NCBI RefSeq assembly: GCF_042945595.1
Contig: NZ_CP168493.1
Coordinates: 2,542,001-2,606,000 of the forward strand
Reading direction: 5' to 3'
Length of the DNA: 64,000 bases
Source of the DNA: Psychrobacillus sp042945595
GTDB lineage: Bacteria; Bacillota; Bacilli; Bacillales_A; Planococcaceae
Positions 8,834 through 17,373 of this stretch are shown here, in pieces. Made by a program: the position numbers and the translations under genes. The notes beneath the pieces are model-generated. The model saw only the letters and a list, made by a program, of their open reading frames with translations, was not told the origin of the DNA and did no database searches. Every line of letters starts with the position of its first letter. Position 1 is the stretch's first letter.

Positions 8834-9763
8834 TTACAACTTTTTTAAATCCTCGATTACCTGATCTGCTTCCTCCCAAGTTTTTACGGAAGCTCCGGAA
8901 GCCAGTGGATGTCCACCGCCACCATATTTTTTTGCAATCACATTAATAATAGGGCCTTTTGAGCGGAGACGCACTCTGATTTCTTTTGTATCTTCAATGA
9001 AGAATACCCAACATCTCATTCCTCTTACATCTGCTAAGGATCCTACTAATAAGGAAGCCTCAGATTCAGCAACATTGTATTTCTGTAAAATCTCCGCTGT
9101 CAGTTTAACGAATCCGACCCCGTTTTCATCCATGCTAAAGTTTTCGTATACATAACCTTTTAAATGGAGCAAGTTTCTATTCACTTCATACATTCCGTTA
9201 AATAATTCCGTGCGATCAAATCCATAAGAAAGTAGCTCTCCTGCATATGTCATTGTTTGCAATGTAGTACTTTGAAACATGAATCTACCAGTATCCCCAA
9301 CTATTCCAGCAAACAGTAATCTCGCAATATCTGCATTCATTTTCCAACCCTTATAATCTTTCGCTTCATCAAATAGTTCACAAATCATTTCACTTGTGGA
9401 GCTTGAGTTCGTATCCACCCATAATAGATCACCATAAGCATCATCATTTGGATGATGATCTATTTTAATAATTGCTTTACCTAACTTGTATCGCTCATCA
9501 TCTATTCTTTCCGTATTTGCGGTATCCGTAATAATAACTAAAGCATCCTTGAAATCGTCATCTGTAACGTTATCAGGATGAGCTAAGAAGTCTAATGTAT
9601 TTTCATGATTTCCTGTTGCTAATACTTTTTTTTGTGGATAATTAAACGAAATTAACTCTTTTAACCCTATTTGAGAACCATAAGCATCCGGATCTGGCCT
9701 TACATGTCTATGTATAATTATTTTGCTAGCCTCTTCAATTGTGTCAATGATTTGTCTTTTCAT
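8834..9763 (-). CDS. nrnA: Bifunctional oligoribonuclease/pAp phosphatase (DHH family)
   Basis: NrnA degrades 2-5 nt RNAs and hydrolyses 3'-phosphoadenosine 5'-phosphate. The 309-residue protein carries RPDPDAYGSQ near 22 and the signature KIDHHPNDD near 112 in the DHH domain. It ends with the DHHA1 motif GGGHPLASGA near 285. The start ATG has GGAGGAAATG just upstream. It lies 15 bp upstream of dnaE and is probably cotranscribed with it, as in B. subtilis (ytqI-dnaE), linking small-RNA turnover with replication priming. Confidence 0.93.
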   Translation of the reverse strand: MKRQIIDTIEEASKIIIHRHVRPDPDAYGSQIGLKELISFNYPQKKVLATGNHENTLDFLAHPDNVTDDDFKDALVIITDTANTERIDDERYKLGKAIIKIDHHPNDDAYGDLLWVDTNSSSTSEMICELFDEAKDYKGWKMNADIARLLFAGIVGDTGRFMFQSTTLQTMTYAGELLSYGFDRTELFNGMYEVNRNLLHLKGYVYENFSMDENGVGFVKLTAEILQKYNVAESEASLLVGSLADVRGMRCWVFFIEDTKEIRVRLRSKGPIINVIAKKYGGGGHPLASGASVKTWEEADQVIEDLKKL

Positions 9764-9856
9764 TTCATTTCCTCCACTTAATCAAGTTTTCTATTCGCAT
9801 TTTCACAAATTAACCTTTACAATAATGAAAGCTTACTTTTTTATTGGAGGTTCATT

Positions 9857-10165
9857 ATGTTTCTTAATGGAATATTTATATTAGCAATTATTGTTTCTTT
9901 TGTATGGTATTTTTATTTTAAAACAAAACAGTTTCGTACTTCACTACCTATTCGGAAAAAATGGTTTTCAGCGAAGGCTTCCATTTGTTTAGGTGCATTA
10001 TTATTGTTTTTTGGATTAAACTTTATCATTGTATTTCCTTCGTCCGTTACGTATGTAATCTCTGCTTTATTTATCTTAATAGGTGGTTATTTTATGTATT
10101 ATAATTATAAAGTATTCAAGCATTACGGACAATTTGTTCAAGAGGAAGTAGAGTTAAACAAATGA
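9857..10165 (+). CDS. ytpI: YtpI-like small membrane protein
   Basis: The 102-residue protein has three hydrophobic segments (about 2-20, 42-60 and 66-85) and a charged C-terminal tail. It starts MFLNGIFILAIIVSF behind GGAGG. Its size, topology and position divergent from nrnA and convergent with ytoI match YtpI of B. subtilis. Its function is not known. It is likely a single-gene unit, because its stop codon lies inside a strong bidirectional terminator. Confidence 0.8.
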   Translation: MFLNGIFILAIIVSFVWYFYFKTKQFRTSLPIRKKWFSAKASICLGALLLFFGLNFIIVFPSSVTYVISALFILIGGYFMYYNYKVFKHYGQFVQEEVELNK

Positions 10166-10192
10166 TGCAGCTTAAGAGCTGCATCATTTTTA
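10161..10192. terminator. Bidirectional terminator between ytpI and ytoI
   Basis: A perfect 12-bp stem (aatgatgcagct / agctgcatcatt) with loop taag is followed by TTTTT on the plus strand. It sits between convergent genes, and the ytpI stop codon is inside the stem. Confidence 0.85.
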
Positions 10193-11500
10193 TTAACGTT
10201 CTAGCAGTTGATACGTGATCATTGCTTTTCCTACAAGTTGTTTGTCATTAAATACTTCTAAGTCCATTTTTGCTACTTTTCTACTCATCTCTAACACTTT
10301 GACATTTACACGAAGTATACTTTCTAATTGTATTGGTTTCGTGTAATATATAGTCATATTTTCCACTACGCTTTCTCCACGTTTGCGAATTTTCAACGTT
10401 TGGGATCCAGTTTCAGTCAAAAGAATGGAAAAGGCTCCATAAGACATAGCCCCATAATGATTGGTCATCTGAGGGGTAACGACAAACTCAAAAATGAACT
10501 CCTCGATAGAAATTACCTTTATTTGTTGTTTTACTATATCGTCAATTGTCTCCCCGTTTTGCGGTTGTCTGGAAGCTGCTTGCAATGCTTTTAGAACATC
10601 TTGTCTACTTATGACCCCTTCTAAATTATTGTTATCTTTAACAACAGGCAACAAATCAATTCCTTCCCAAATCATTCGATGGCTTGCTGAAGCAACGCTT
10701 GTTTTCAATGTTATGGCAATGGGATTTTTCGTCATCACTTTCTCCACGAGTTCATGACTCTCTTTACCAATAACATCTCTTGCTGTTACAATACCTACTA
10801 ATTTATTGGATGCATCTACAACCGGAAACCCTCCGTGAGTAGTTAATTGGTTCAATTCTCGGTATCGCTTTACAAAATCATTTGTTTGTAAAAAGGACGT
10901 ATCTTTTAAAGGAATATATATATCTTCAATAAGCAATACATCTTTTTTTATAAGTTGATCGTCTATTGCACGATTAATCATTGTAGCAACTGTAAAAGTA
11001 TCATAGCTCGTTGAAATAACAGGTAACTCTAAATCATCCGCTATTTTTTTTATTTTCTCTGACACATCAAAACCACCCGTTACAAGTACGGCTGCTCCAG
11101 CACGCAATCCATGCTCATGCACTTGGAGACGATTTCCAACTATAAGTAAATTGCTAGGTCCTACATAACGCATCATATCTTCCACTTGCATTGCACCAAT
11201 AACAAATTTATTTAGCGTTTTATAAAGACCGGCTTTTCCGCCTAAAACTTGCCCATCGACTATATTTACAACTTCCGCAAATGTTAATCGTTCAAAATGC
11301 TCTTTTTTCTTTAATTCAATTCGGATTGTTCCAACTCGTTCGATTGTACTAACAAGCCTTCTTGTTTCTGCTTCTTTTATCGCTCGGTAAGCAGTTCCTT
11401 CACTTACAGTTAGATCTTTTGCAATTTTTCTAACAGATATTTTATCTCCAACTGGGAGCTTTTCTATATATGCTAAAATTTGCTCATGTTTTGTTGTCAT
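10193..11500 (-). CDS. ytoI: HTH-DRTGG-CBS-hotdog multidomain protein YtoI
   Basis: The 435-residue protein is modular. Residues 1-65 form a DeoR-like winged helix (KISVRKIAKDLTVSEGTAYR). Residues 70-185 form a DRTGG domain, 190-310 two CBS domains (GFPVVDASNKLVGIVTARDV, then DLLPVVKDNNNLEGVISRQD), and 330-430 a thioesterase-like hotdog fold. The order matches B. subtilis YtoI. CBS domains usually sense adenyl nucleotides, so a ligand-responsive regulator is plausible, but target and ligand are unknown. It is transcribed alone, ending at the shared terminator with ytpI. Confidence 0.88.
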   Translation of the reverse strand: MTTKHEQILAYIEKLPVGDKISVRKIAKDLTVSEGTAYRAIKEAETRRLVSTIERVGTIRIELKKKEHFERLTFAEVVNIVDGQVLGGKAGLYKTLNKFVIGAMQVEDMMRYVGPSNLLIVGNRLQVHEHGLRAGAAVLVTGGFDVSEKIKKIADDLELPVISTSYDTFTVATMINRAIDDQLIKKDVLLIEDIYIPLKDTSFLQTNDFVKRYRELNQLTTHGGFPVVDASNKLVGIVTARDVIGKESHELVEKVMTKNPIAITLKTSVASASHRMIWEGIDLLPVVKDNNNLEGVISRQDVLKALQAASRQPQNGETIDDIVKQQIKVISIEEFIFEFVVTPQMTNHYGAMSYGAFSILLTETGSQTLKIRKRGESVVENMTIYYTKPIQLESILRVNVKVLEMSRKVAKMDLEVFNDKQLVGKAMITYQLLER

Positions 11501-11564
11501 GTAGTCACATCCAAACGATTGTTGTACGTTTATTGTACCACATTATTCACATTTTCTTAGTAAG

Positions 11565-12248
11565 CTACAGTTGCACAATTCCTCCAGCATTTAGAATTTG
11601 AACTTCGGAATTTGTCACTAACACTTTAAAATGATTTGGATCTTGTTGAATGACTGGAAATGTATTGTAATGAATTGGTACTACTATTCTTGGTTTTAGA
11701 AGTTCTGTCGCATAAGCAGCATCTTCTGGTCCCATTGTAAAATTATCTCCAATTGGTAAAAAGGCAACATCTATATTGTTTCGATCACCAATCAGTTTCA
11801 TGTCCCCAAAAAGAGCGGTATCTCCCGCATGATATATAGTCTTGCCTTCTGCCGTAAACAAGATTCCTCCTGGCATTCCGGTATAAATAGTCCCAATATC
11901 TGAAGTATCAAATGAAGAACTATGAAAAGCATGAGTGTATTTAACTTTTCCAAAATCAAATTGATAAGCTCCACCTAATCCCATTTCATGGGTAGTGATT
12001 CCTTGCGTTGCTAGATATTCGGCAAGCTCAAAGGGTGCTACAACAAGTGCATTACTTTGTTTTGCAATATCGATTGTGTCACCAACGTGATCATTATGAC
12101 CATGCGTTAACAAAATAGCGTCTGGTCTTTCATCAGAGGCGTTTAAATCTGTCATTCCATTCCCTGAAATAAATGGATCAATTAAAATTGTATAGTTCCC
12201 TGTTTTTATTTTCACTACCGAATGTCCATGATAACTAATTTGCATCAT
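11565..12248 (-). CDS. ytkL: Metal-dependent hydrolase, UPF0173 (YtkL)
   Basis: The 227-residue metallo-beta-lactamase-fold protein has the metal-binding motif LLTHGHNDHVGD near 50, IYHAGDTALF near 138 and a C-terminal VVPIHYNTFP near 190. This is the UPF0173 family, of which YtkL of B. subtilis is a member. Its substrate is not established. Two adjacent ATG codons (12248 and 12245) follow GGGAGTG, and either could be used. It is divergent from the downstream peptidase gene. Confidence 0.88.
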   Translation of the reverse strand: MMQISYHGHSVVKIKTGNYTILIDPFISGNGMTDLNASDERPDAILLTHGHNDHVGDTIDIAKQSNALVVAPFELAEYLATQGITTHEMGLGGAYQFDFGKVKYTHAFHSSSFDTSDIGTIYTGMPGGILFTAEGKTIYHAGDTALFGDMKLIGDRNNIDVAFLPIGDNFTMGPEDAAYATELLKPRIVVPIHYNTFPVIQQDPNHFKVLVTNSEVQILNAGGIVQL

Positions 12249-12355
12249 TCATTCACTCCCTTTTGTTTATTTTTCCTTTAGTATTCATTCAACTTTAATG
12301 CTAGAAATCCTTTATTCTGCTATTCTTATTTTATAAATAAAAATGAGGTGCTAAG

Positions 12356-13447
12356 ATGAAAAAAGTAGAAAAAATTCAAAGTTATTTACAATCTAATAAT
12401 ATCGACGCTGCTTTCATAACAACTCCAGACAATGTTTTTTATTTCACTGGATTTAGAAGCAATCCGCATGAACGTTTGCTTGGTGTTTTAATTTTCAAGG
12501 AAGCGACACCATTTATCATTTGTCCTCAGATGGAAGTTCCTGATGCATTAGCAGCTGGATGGACTGGCGATATTGTTGGCCATCAAGATACAGAAAATGC
12601 TTGGGATATTGTTGTTCATACAATTCAAAGTCATATCGGCACTATTAATACTTTAGCAATTGAAAAGGCGCATTTGAGTGTGGAGCGCCAAGAAGCAATT
12701 CAAGAGAGAATCGCTTCTATTCAAATTTCAAGAATTGATGAAAAAATAAATGAATTACGTGTCATTAAATCAGAAGATGAATTGGTTAATATGCGAAAAG
12801 CTGCTGAGCTGGCTGATTATGCAGTTGAAGTTGGGTGTAAAGAGATTGCAGAAGGCAAAACAGAGTTGGAAATTTTAAATGCCATTGAATTAGCAGTAAA
12901 AGAAAAAGGCGCTTCACAGATGGCTTTCGATACAATGGTATTAAGCGGACCTAAAACGGCATCTCCTCACGGTGTACCAGGTGATCGTAAAATCCAAAAA
13001 GGGGATTTAGTATTATTTGATCTCGGAGTTATTTACAACGGTTATTGCTCTGATATTACAAGAACAGTAGCTTTCGGAGAACCTTCCGCTGAGAAACGTG
13101 AAGTTTATGAAACTGTTCGCCGTGCCGAAGAAGCGGCTGTAAATGCAGTAAAACCAGGAATAACTGCAATGGCTCTTGATAAAATTGCCCGCGATGTTAT
13201 TACAGAAGCAGGCTACGGAGAGTATTTCACTCATCGTTTAGGACATGGACTTGGAATTTCCGTACACGAATTCCCATCCATTACTGGTGTAAATGAGATG
13301 AAACTAGAAACTGGAATGGTATTCACAATTGAACCAGGCATTTACCACCCTGAAATCACTGGTGTGCGCATTGAAGATGACGTTGTTGTTACCGAAGATG
13401 GCGTAGAAGTGCTCACGAAGTTCCCGAAAGAATTGATTGTTCTATAA
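12356..13447 (+). CDS. pepQ: Xaa-Pro dipeptidase, M24 family
   Basis: The 363-residue cytosolic metallopeptidase removes N-terminal residues preceding proline. The creatinase-like N-domain spans about 1-130. The pita-bread catalytic domain holds the metal ligands in LFDLGVIYNGYCSDITRTV near 220, HRLGHGLGISVHE near 293 and IEPGIY plus IEDDVVVTEDG near 327-350. Two annotated names fit this subfamily (PepQ, YkvY-like). It starts behind GAGGTG and ends at a bidirectional terminator shared with the fluoride channel genes. Confidence 0.9.
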   Translation: MKKVEKIQSYLQSNNIDAAFITTPDNVFYFTGFRSNPHERLLGVLIFKEATPFIICPQMEVPDALAAGWTGDIVGHQDTENAWDIVVHTIQSHIGTINTLAIEKAHLSVERQEAIQERIASIQISRIDEKINELRVIKSEDELVNMRKAAELADYAVEVGCKEIAEGKTELEILNAIELAVKEKGASQMAFDTMVLSGPKTASPHGVPGDRKIQKGDLVLFDLGVIYNGYCSDITRTVAFGEPSAEKREVYETVRRAEEAAVNAVKPGITAMALDKIARDVITEAGYGEYFTHRLGHGLGISVHEFPSITGVNEMKLETGMVFTIEPGIYHPEITGVRIEDDVVVTEDGVEVLTKFPKELIVL

Positions 13448-13450
13448 GAT

Positions 13451-13490
13451 AAACAAAAGCATCCTTTCATAGGGTGCTTTTGTTTATTTT
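13451..13490. terminator. Bidirectional terminator between pepQ and crcB2
   Basis: A 15-bp stem (aaacaaaagcatcct / agggtgcttttgttt) with a 5-nt loop sits between convergent genes. The crcB2 stop codon is at its edge. Confidence 0.85.
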
Positions 13491-13831
13491 CCAATAGAAT
13501 ACCCTAGAAATGCTATACATAATCCCCCGACATATGTAACGATAAAATATATTATCCATTTTCGAGGGAATTTTTGAAGTGCCATTAATTCTTTATTAAA
13601 AGTAGAAAAAGTTGTAAATGCACCTAAAAACCCAGTACCTATAAATAATACATACATTTCATTTAAACTAATACTTGCAATCAATCCCAATGTAAAAGAA
13701 CCAATTAAATTGACGAAAAGTGTCCCAACAGGTATTTTGCCTCCCAGGTTTTCATTCAACTTTTGAGCAAAATAAAATCGGAGGATAGCCCCTAAAAATC
13801 CACCTACTGATACAGCAACAATTGCAGTCAT
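13484..13831 (-). CDS. crcB2: Fluoride efflux channel subunit FluC/CrcB (second copy)
   Basis: The 115-residue protein has four membrane segments and the Fluc signatures GGFLGAILRFYF near 9, NLIGSFTLG near 40 and GFLGAFTTFSTF near 72. Fluc channels are dual-topology dimers that export fluoride. Paired genes usually encode the two oppositely oriented subunits. It overlaps the upstream copy by 4 bp (ATGA), so the two are translated together. No fluoride riboswitch was recognised upstream. Confidence 0.93.
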   Translation of the reverse strand: MTAIVAVSVGGFLGAILRFYFAQKLNENLGGKIPVGTLFVNLIGSFTLGLIASISLNEMYVLFIGTGFLGAFTTFSTFNKELMALQKFPRKWIIYFIVTYVGGLCIAFLGYSIGK

Positions 13832-14199
13832 TTCCCCACCTCATGTTTCCAACCTAGATTACTCATTACAATCCCGCCAACTACACTAATCAATATGTAT
13901 AAAACAGCAACTATAACTTCCCCTTGCTGCAATAATTTCACTGTTTCAACACTAAACGCAGAAAAAGTTGTAAAAGAACCTAGAAAACCTGTAGAAATAG
14001 CTGTCTGCACATTAGTAGAGAGTCTACTTTTATGAAAAACTGCTGATGTTAAAAAAGGAAGAAGATAACAACCTACTAGATTTACAATTAGTGTTGCATA
14101 GGGGAATACTGAATGTGAATAGAGTAGGAGTCCAACCGAATATCTTGTTAAAGCCCCTAATGCTCCTGCTAAACCAACCAATAAATAAGCCAATTGCAT
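13828..14199 (-). CDS. crcB1: Fluoride efflux channel subunit FluC/CrcB (first copy)
   Basis: This is the partner of the neighbouring gene: 123 residues, four membrane segments, with GLAGALGALTRYSVG near 8, NLVGCYLLPFL near 40 and GFLGSFTTFSAFS near 70, the fluoride-conducting Phe-box motif. The start ATG at 14199 follows ATGGAGTG. The divergence between the two copies is as expected for a heterodimer of fixed opposite topologies. Confidence 0.93.
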   Translation of the reverse strand: MQLAYLLVGLAGALGALTRYSVGLLLYSHSVFPYATLIVNLVGCYLLPFLTSAVFHKSRLSTNVQTAISTGFLGSFTTFSAFSVETVKLLQQGEVIVAVLYILISVVGGIVMSNLGWKHEVGK

Positions 14200-14226
14200 T
14201 CACTCCATTATTGTTTTCAAATAACA

Positions 14227-14270
14227 GAACACCCAAAGTGTTGAATAACCTTTGGGTGTTCAAAATTTTT
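14227..14270. terminator. Terminator-like hairpin downstream of ald
   Basis: A perfect 12-bp stem (gaacacccaaag / ctttgggtgttc) with an 11-nt loop follows the ald stop codon. The T-run is on the plus-strand side, so its strength for ald is uncertain. Confidence 0.6.
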
Positions 14271-14273
14271 TTA

Positions 14274-15389
14274 TTAATTTAAAAGTGTAGCAGCGTCTAC
14301 GTAAGGAAGTCCTTGTGCTTCTGCAACCGCTTTAAAAGTAACGTGACCAGCTAATGTATTAATACCTTTTTGTAATGCAAGGTTATCTAAGCAAGCTTGT
14401 CTATATCCTTTGTTAGCAATTTGTAGAGCATATGGAACCGTTGCATTTGTAAGCGCCATTGTAGAGGTTCTAGGCACCGCTCCAGGCATATTAGCAACAG
14501 CATAGTGTACAACACCATGTTTTTCATAAGTTGGGTTGTCATGAGTAGTAATACGGTCAGAAGTTTCAAAAATACCACCTTGGTCAATTGCAATGTCAAT
14601 GACAACAGAACCTGGAGACATGGATTTAATCATTTCCACTGAAACAAGTTTAGGAGCTTTGGCACCTGGAATTAGAACTGCACCTACTACCAAATCTGCC
14701 TCTTTTACTGCTTGCCCAATATTATATGGGTTTGAAATTAATGTTTGCACATTTCCGCCAAACAATTCCTCTAATTGACGAAGACGGTCAGGGTTTAAAT
14801 CGATAATTGTAACTTGTGCTCCCATACCGACAGCAATTTGAGCAGCATTTGTACCAGCGATACCACCGCCAACTACTGCTACTTTTGCACGTGATACTCC
14901 TGGAACTCCTCCAAGTAAAATTCCTTTACCACCATTAATTTTCTCTAAATATTGTGCACCAATTTGTGTTGCCATACGACCTGCTACTTCACTCATCGGA
15001 GTTAGTAATGGTAATGAGTTATTTGGAAGCTGAACCGTTTCATACGCAATAGCTGTTACCTTCTTCTCAAGTAACACTTTTGTCAAATCTTCTTCTGGTG
15101 CTAGATGTAAATAAGTAAAAAGAATAGATTCTTCACGAATTAAAGAAAATTCTTCATGAGTAGGTTCTTTAACTTTCATAACCATCTCTTGATTCCAGGC
15201 TTCTTCCGCAGTTTGTACAATTGTTGCTCCTGCAGCAATATAATCCTCATCCGTAAAACTAGAACCTAAACCAGCACCTGTTTCAATGATTACTTCGTGA
15301 TTATTATGTTTCAAAGTAACCACACCAGCTGGCGTCATAGCCACTCGGTTTTCGTTATTTTTAGTTTCTTTTGGTATACCAATACGCAT
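14274..15389 (-). CDS. ald: Alanine dehydrogenase
   Basis: Ald interconverts L-alanine and pyruvate plus ammonia with NAD. In Bacillus it supports growth on alanine and sporulation. The start at 15389 (MRIGIPKETKNNENRVAMTP) is preferred over the ATG at 15395, because AAGGGG is only 2 nt from the latter. It gives 371 residues, the family length. Visible are the substrate-binding NRVAMTP, VAYETVQ near 96, and the NAD-binding VAVVGGGIAGTNAAQ near 168. It is probably monocistronic. Confidence 0.96.
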   Translation of the reverse strand: MRIGIPKETKNNENRVAMTPAGVVTLKHNNHEVIIETGAGLGSSFTDEDYIAAGATIVQTAEEAWNQEMVMKVKEPTHEEFSLIREESILFTYLHLAPEEDLTKVLLEKKVTAIAYETVQLPNNSLPLLTPMSEVAGRMATQIGAQYLEKINGGKGILLGGVPGVSRAKVAVVGGGIAGTNAAQIAVGMGAQVTIIDLNPDRLRQLEELFGGNVQTLISNPYNIGQAVKEADLVVGAVLIPGAKAPKLVSVEMIKSMSPGSVVIDIAIDQGGIFETSDRITTHDNPTYEKHGVVHYAVANMPGAVPRTSTMALTNATVPYALQIANKGYRQACLDNLALQKGINTLAGHVTFKAVAEAQGLPYVDAATLLN

Positions 15390-15607
15390 TTCCATATCCC
15401 CTTATGTATATATTTTTAAGAAATGACCCAAATAAAATGAATCTGTTAAAACATCTTCATTTTATCATTTATATATTTAAAATGCTTCAATAATTTATAA
15501 ATTATTAGAGAAAAGTTCGCAATAAGCCATTAATATTAAAAAATAGAAGGAATACAGAAATAAATACCGAATTATCTAAATATAATAAGAAATAGGAGGT
15601 ATTAAAA

Positions 15608-16060
15608 ATGACATTAAAATACAAACAAATTCTAGTTGCTGTAGATGGTTCAAAAGAAGCGGAGTTGGCTTATAAAAAATCTGTTTCCATTGCTGCAAGG
15701 AATAATGCAACATTAAATTTAATCAATATCATTGATACAAGATCATTTGCAGCAATCGAAGCTTACGATCGTTCTATCGCAGAAAGAGCACAAGTATTTG
15801 CGGAAGATTTACTAGAAGGCTATAAAAAAGAAGCAATTGCAGGTGGGGTTCACAATGTAAACATTTTAGTTGAATATGGTTCACCCAAAACAATGATTTC
15901 AAAAGACATAGCGAAAAAAATAGAGGCAGATTTAATCATTTGTGGAGCTACTGGGCTAAATGCTGTTGAGCGATTCCTTATAGGAAGTGTATCTGAATAC
16001 ATTGTTCGTTCTGCAGCATGCGACGTTTTAGTAGTACGTACTGAAGAAAAAGACGATTAA
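15608..16060 (+). CDS. Universal stress protein, UspA family
   Basis: The 150-residue single USP domain begins YKQILVAVDGSKEAELA and ends with the nucleotide-binding signature GATGLNAVERFLIGSVSE. This fits the G-2x-G-9x-G(S/T) pattern of ATP-binding members. A strong AGGAGG precedes the ATG. The gene stands alone between ald and repeat R1 copy A, whose hairpin plus T-run begins about 100 bp after the stop and may serve as its terminator. The specific role is unknown. Confidence 0.9.
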   Translation: MTLKYKQILVAVDGSKEAELAYKKSVSIAARNNATLNLINIIDTRSFAAIEAYDRSIAERAQVFAEDLLEGYKKEAIAGGVHNVNILVEYGSPKTMISKDIAKKIEADLIICGATGLNAVERFLIGSVSEYIVRSAACDVLVVRTEEKDD

Positions 16061-16065
16061 TCTTA

Positions 16066-16355
16066 CGAAAAACGCAAGTGGCCTTTAAGTGCATTTTGTC
16101 TTCTCTATTTCTCGAGTGCTTCGGACGAAACATTAGCTACACTATTAACGTTAGAGTTATGGATCATGAAGTGACTACGTCACTTCATGATCCATTTTTT
16201 TCGGTAATCTTGTGGCTGATGTTTGTCCGTCGCCCTCTTGGAATATGTAAAGCCATGATGCATTTGGTTTGGATAATGAGAGATAAGATGCTTTCTTACT
16301 CTTTTAAAGGCGGACGAAGATACAATTTCGTCCGCTCAGCACTTCTTTATCAATG
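16066..16355 (+). repeat. Dispersed element R1, copy A (full length)
   Basis: This is a full R1 copy of about 290 bp. The left arm holds ctttaagtgcat and gcttcggacgaaacat. The apical hairpin is at 16161-16193 (15-bp stem, loop tac), followed by ttttttt. The right arm has cggtaatcttgtggctgatg, then a second hairpin gcggacgaa / ttcgtccgc at about 16310-16334. Left and right arms are imperfect inverted copies of each other. An open frame runs through it but is broken in other copies, so it is not treated as a gene. Confidence 0.9.
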
Positions 16356-16445
16356 GAAGCCACCTATTTTTCTCAAGTTCCGCCAGCGCTATTCAGCTTC
16401 CTAATGAATTATGTATACTTTTAGATGTTGGGAATAAAAGGAAAA

Positions 16446-16465
16446 CCTGCAGCGGAAATCAACCT
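16446..16465 (+). repeat. Fragment of repeat R2
   Basis: cctgcagcggaaatcaacc matches the right end of the GC-rich R2 repeat seen at 62079-62151, isolated in AT-rich sequence. Confidence 0.5.
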
Positions 16466-16504
16466 TTTCAACGTATCCCAATTGAGATTGCTTTTTTATT
16501 CTTT

Positions 16505-16592
16505 GAGAAAAGCGTAAGCGTCCTTTAAGAGCATCTTGTTTTTACATTACTCAATTACTCTGTATTAAAAACGGTTTCACTATTATCTTGCT
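16505..16592 (+). repeat. Truncated left end of element R1 (A')
   Basis: The stretch begins gagaaaagcgtaagcgtcct and continues ttaagagcatcttgt, which matches the R1 left terminus. It fades out near cactattatcttg without a recognisable central hairpin. It lies 150 bp after copy A in the same orientation. Confidence 0.6.
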
Positions 16593-16655
16593 CCACTTTT
16601 CCAATGTCCTACTTTATTTCATAAAAAAAACCATAAGAGCTGATTAAGTGTTTTA

Positions 16656-16859
16656 TTATTCTTCTAATGGTTGAATTTGAATTTTTAATACTTTATCAAA
16701 GTTAATAAAAACCACAACATCATCGTATGGATAAATTTTAATTACTCCTGAAATTCGAGAAAATAATTTACTAAAAACTTGTTCTTCATCGGAGCCTTGA
16801 ATCTCGAGATCATAGCTCTCTTCATTTTCTAAAACTATTGATACCCCATAATTTTTCAT
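16656..16859 (-). CDS. Small hypothetical protein (67 aa)
   Basis: I do not recognise this protein. The 67-residue product is acidic, lacks membrane segments and begins MKNYGVSIVLENEESYDLEI. It looks like a small beta-rich domain. AAGGAGGT lies 10 nt before the ATG, which supports translation. It lies alone between R1 fragment A' and a long empty stretch, on the same strand as ackA but over 500 bp from it. Confidence 0.6.
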   Translation of the reverse strand: MKNYGVSIVLENEESYDLEIQGSDEEQVFSKLFSRISGVIKIYPYDDVVVFINFDKVLKIQIQPLEE

Positions 16860-17373
16860 TCTAACTTGTACCTCCTTCTACTCTACTATCATAATAATAA
16901 AACAACTCGGAACCAAAGAGAAAACTATGTGGATAAAAAGCCACACTCAACTGAATGTGACTCCCTTTTAATTAGCTCTACAACTTCTGCTAAGGCGAAA
17001 GCTTTGCACAGAGATCCGAGATCACAACTCAACTATACTAGAGCACTCTTCGTGTCACCTATTTTCCAATTAATTCTTAATTGAGTTAATTTCATAAATA
17101 GTATTAAATTATTAAAACACAAACAATTATTAATTTATTGATTTGCTTATCGATCACCTCGTGGAAAGCGTCCGCCTATAGCGGAAATCATGCTGATTTA
17201 TGAGTAAGAAATTATAAATATTCTCACATTTCATTTTAATATTGTTCGTGTTTTATGCTTTAACTTTGAATTATGAAATTGATTCAATTTGATAAAAAAT
17301 CAATTATGATTGCACGTTAGGGTGAGACCTTGCCTTAGTTGATTTATCAGAGTAGATGATTCGTTCAAACCCT
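16860..17373. other. Gene-free AT-rich stretch upstream of the small protein
   Basis: No convincing gene is visible here. At 17157-17190 there is a degenerate R2 fragment (ggaaagcgtccgcctatagc). The rest is AT-rich with short inverted repeats such as aattaattcttaatt. The frame at 16866-17084 has no ribosome binding site and is not supported. Confidence 0.5.

Noticed and set aside
14200..14273. Fluoride riboswitch in front of the crcB pair
   Set aside because: The expected conserved core was not found. The hairpin there is better explained as the ald terminator.
16086..16290. R1 as a retron msr/msd or CRISPR-like array
   Set aside because: No reverse transcriptase or cas gene nearby, and copies are scattered singly rather than spaced in an array.
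16078..16404. 108-aa open frame across R1 copy A, with similar peptides at 39627-39956, 61571-61765 and 62212-62415
   Set aside because: The frame is interrupted or shifted in other copies (B, C, E, F), the hairpin arms explain the sequence conservation, and no consistent ribosome binding site precedes it.
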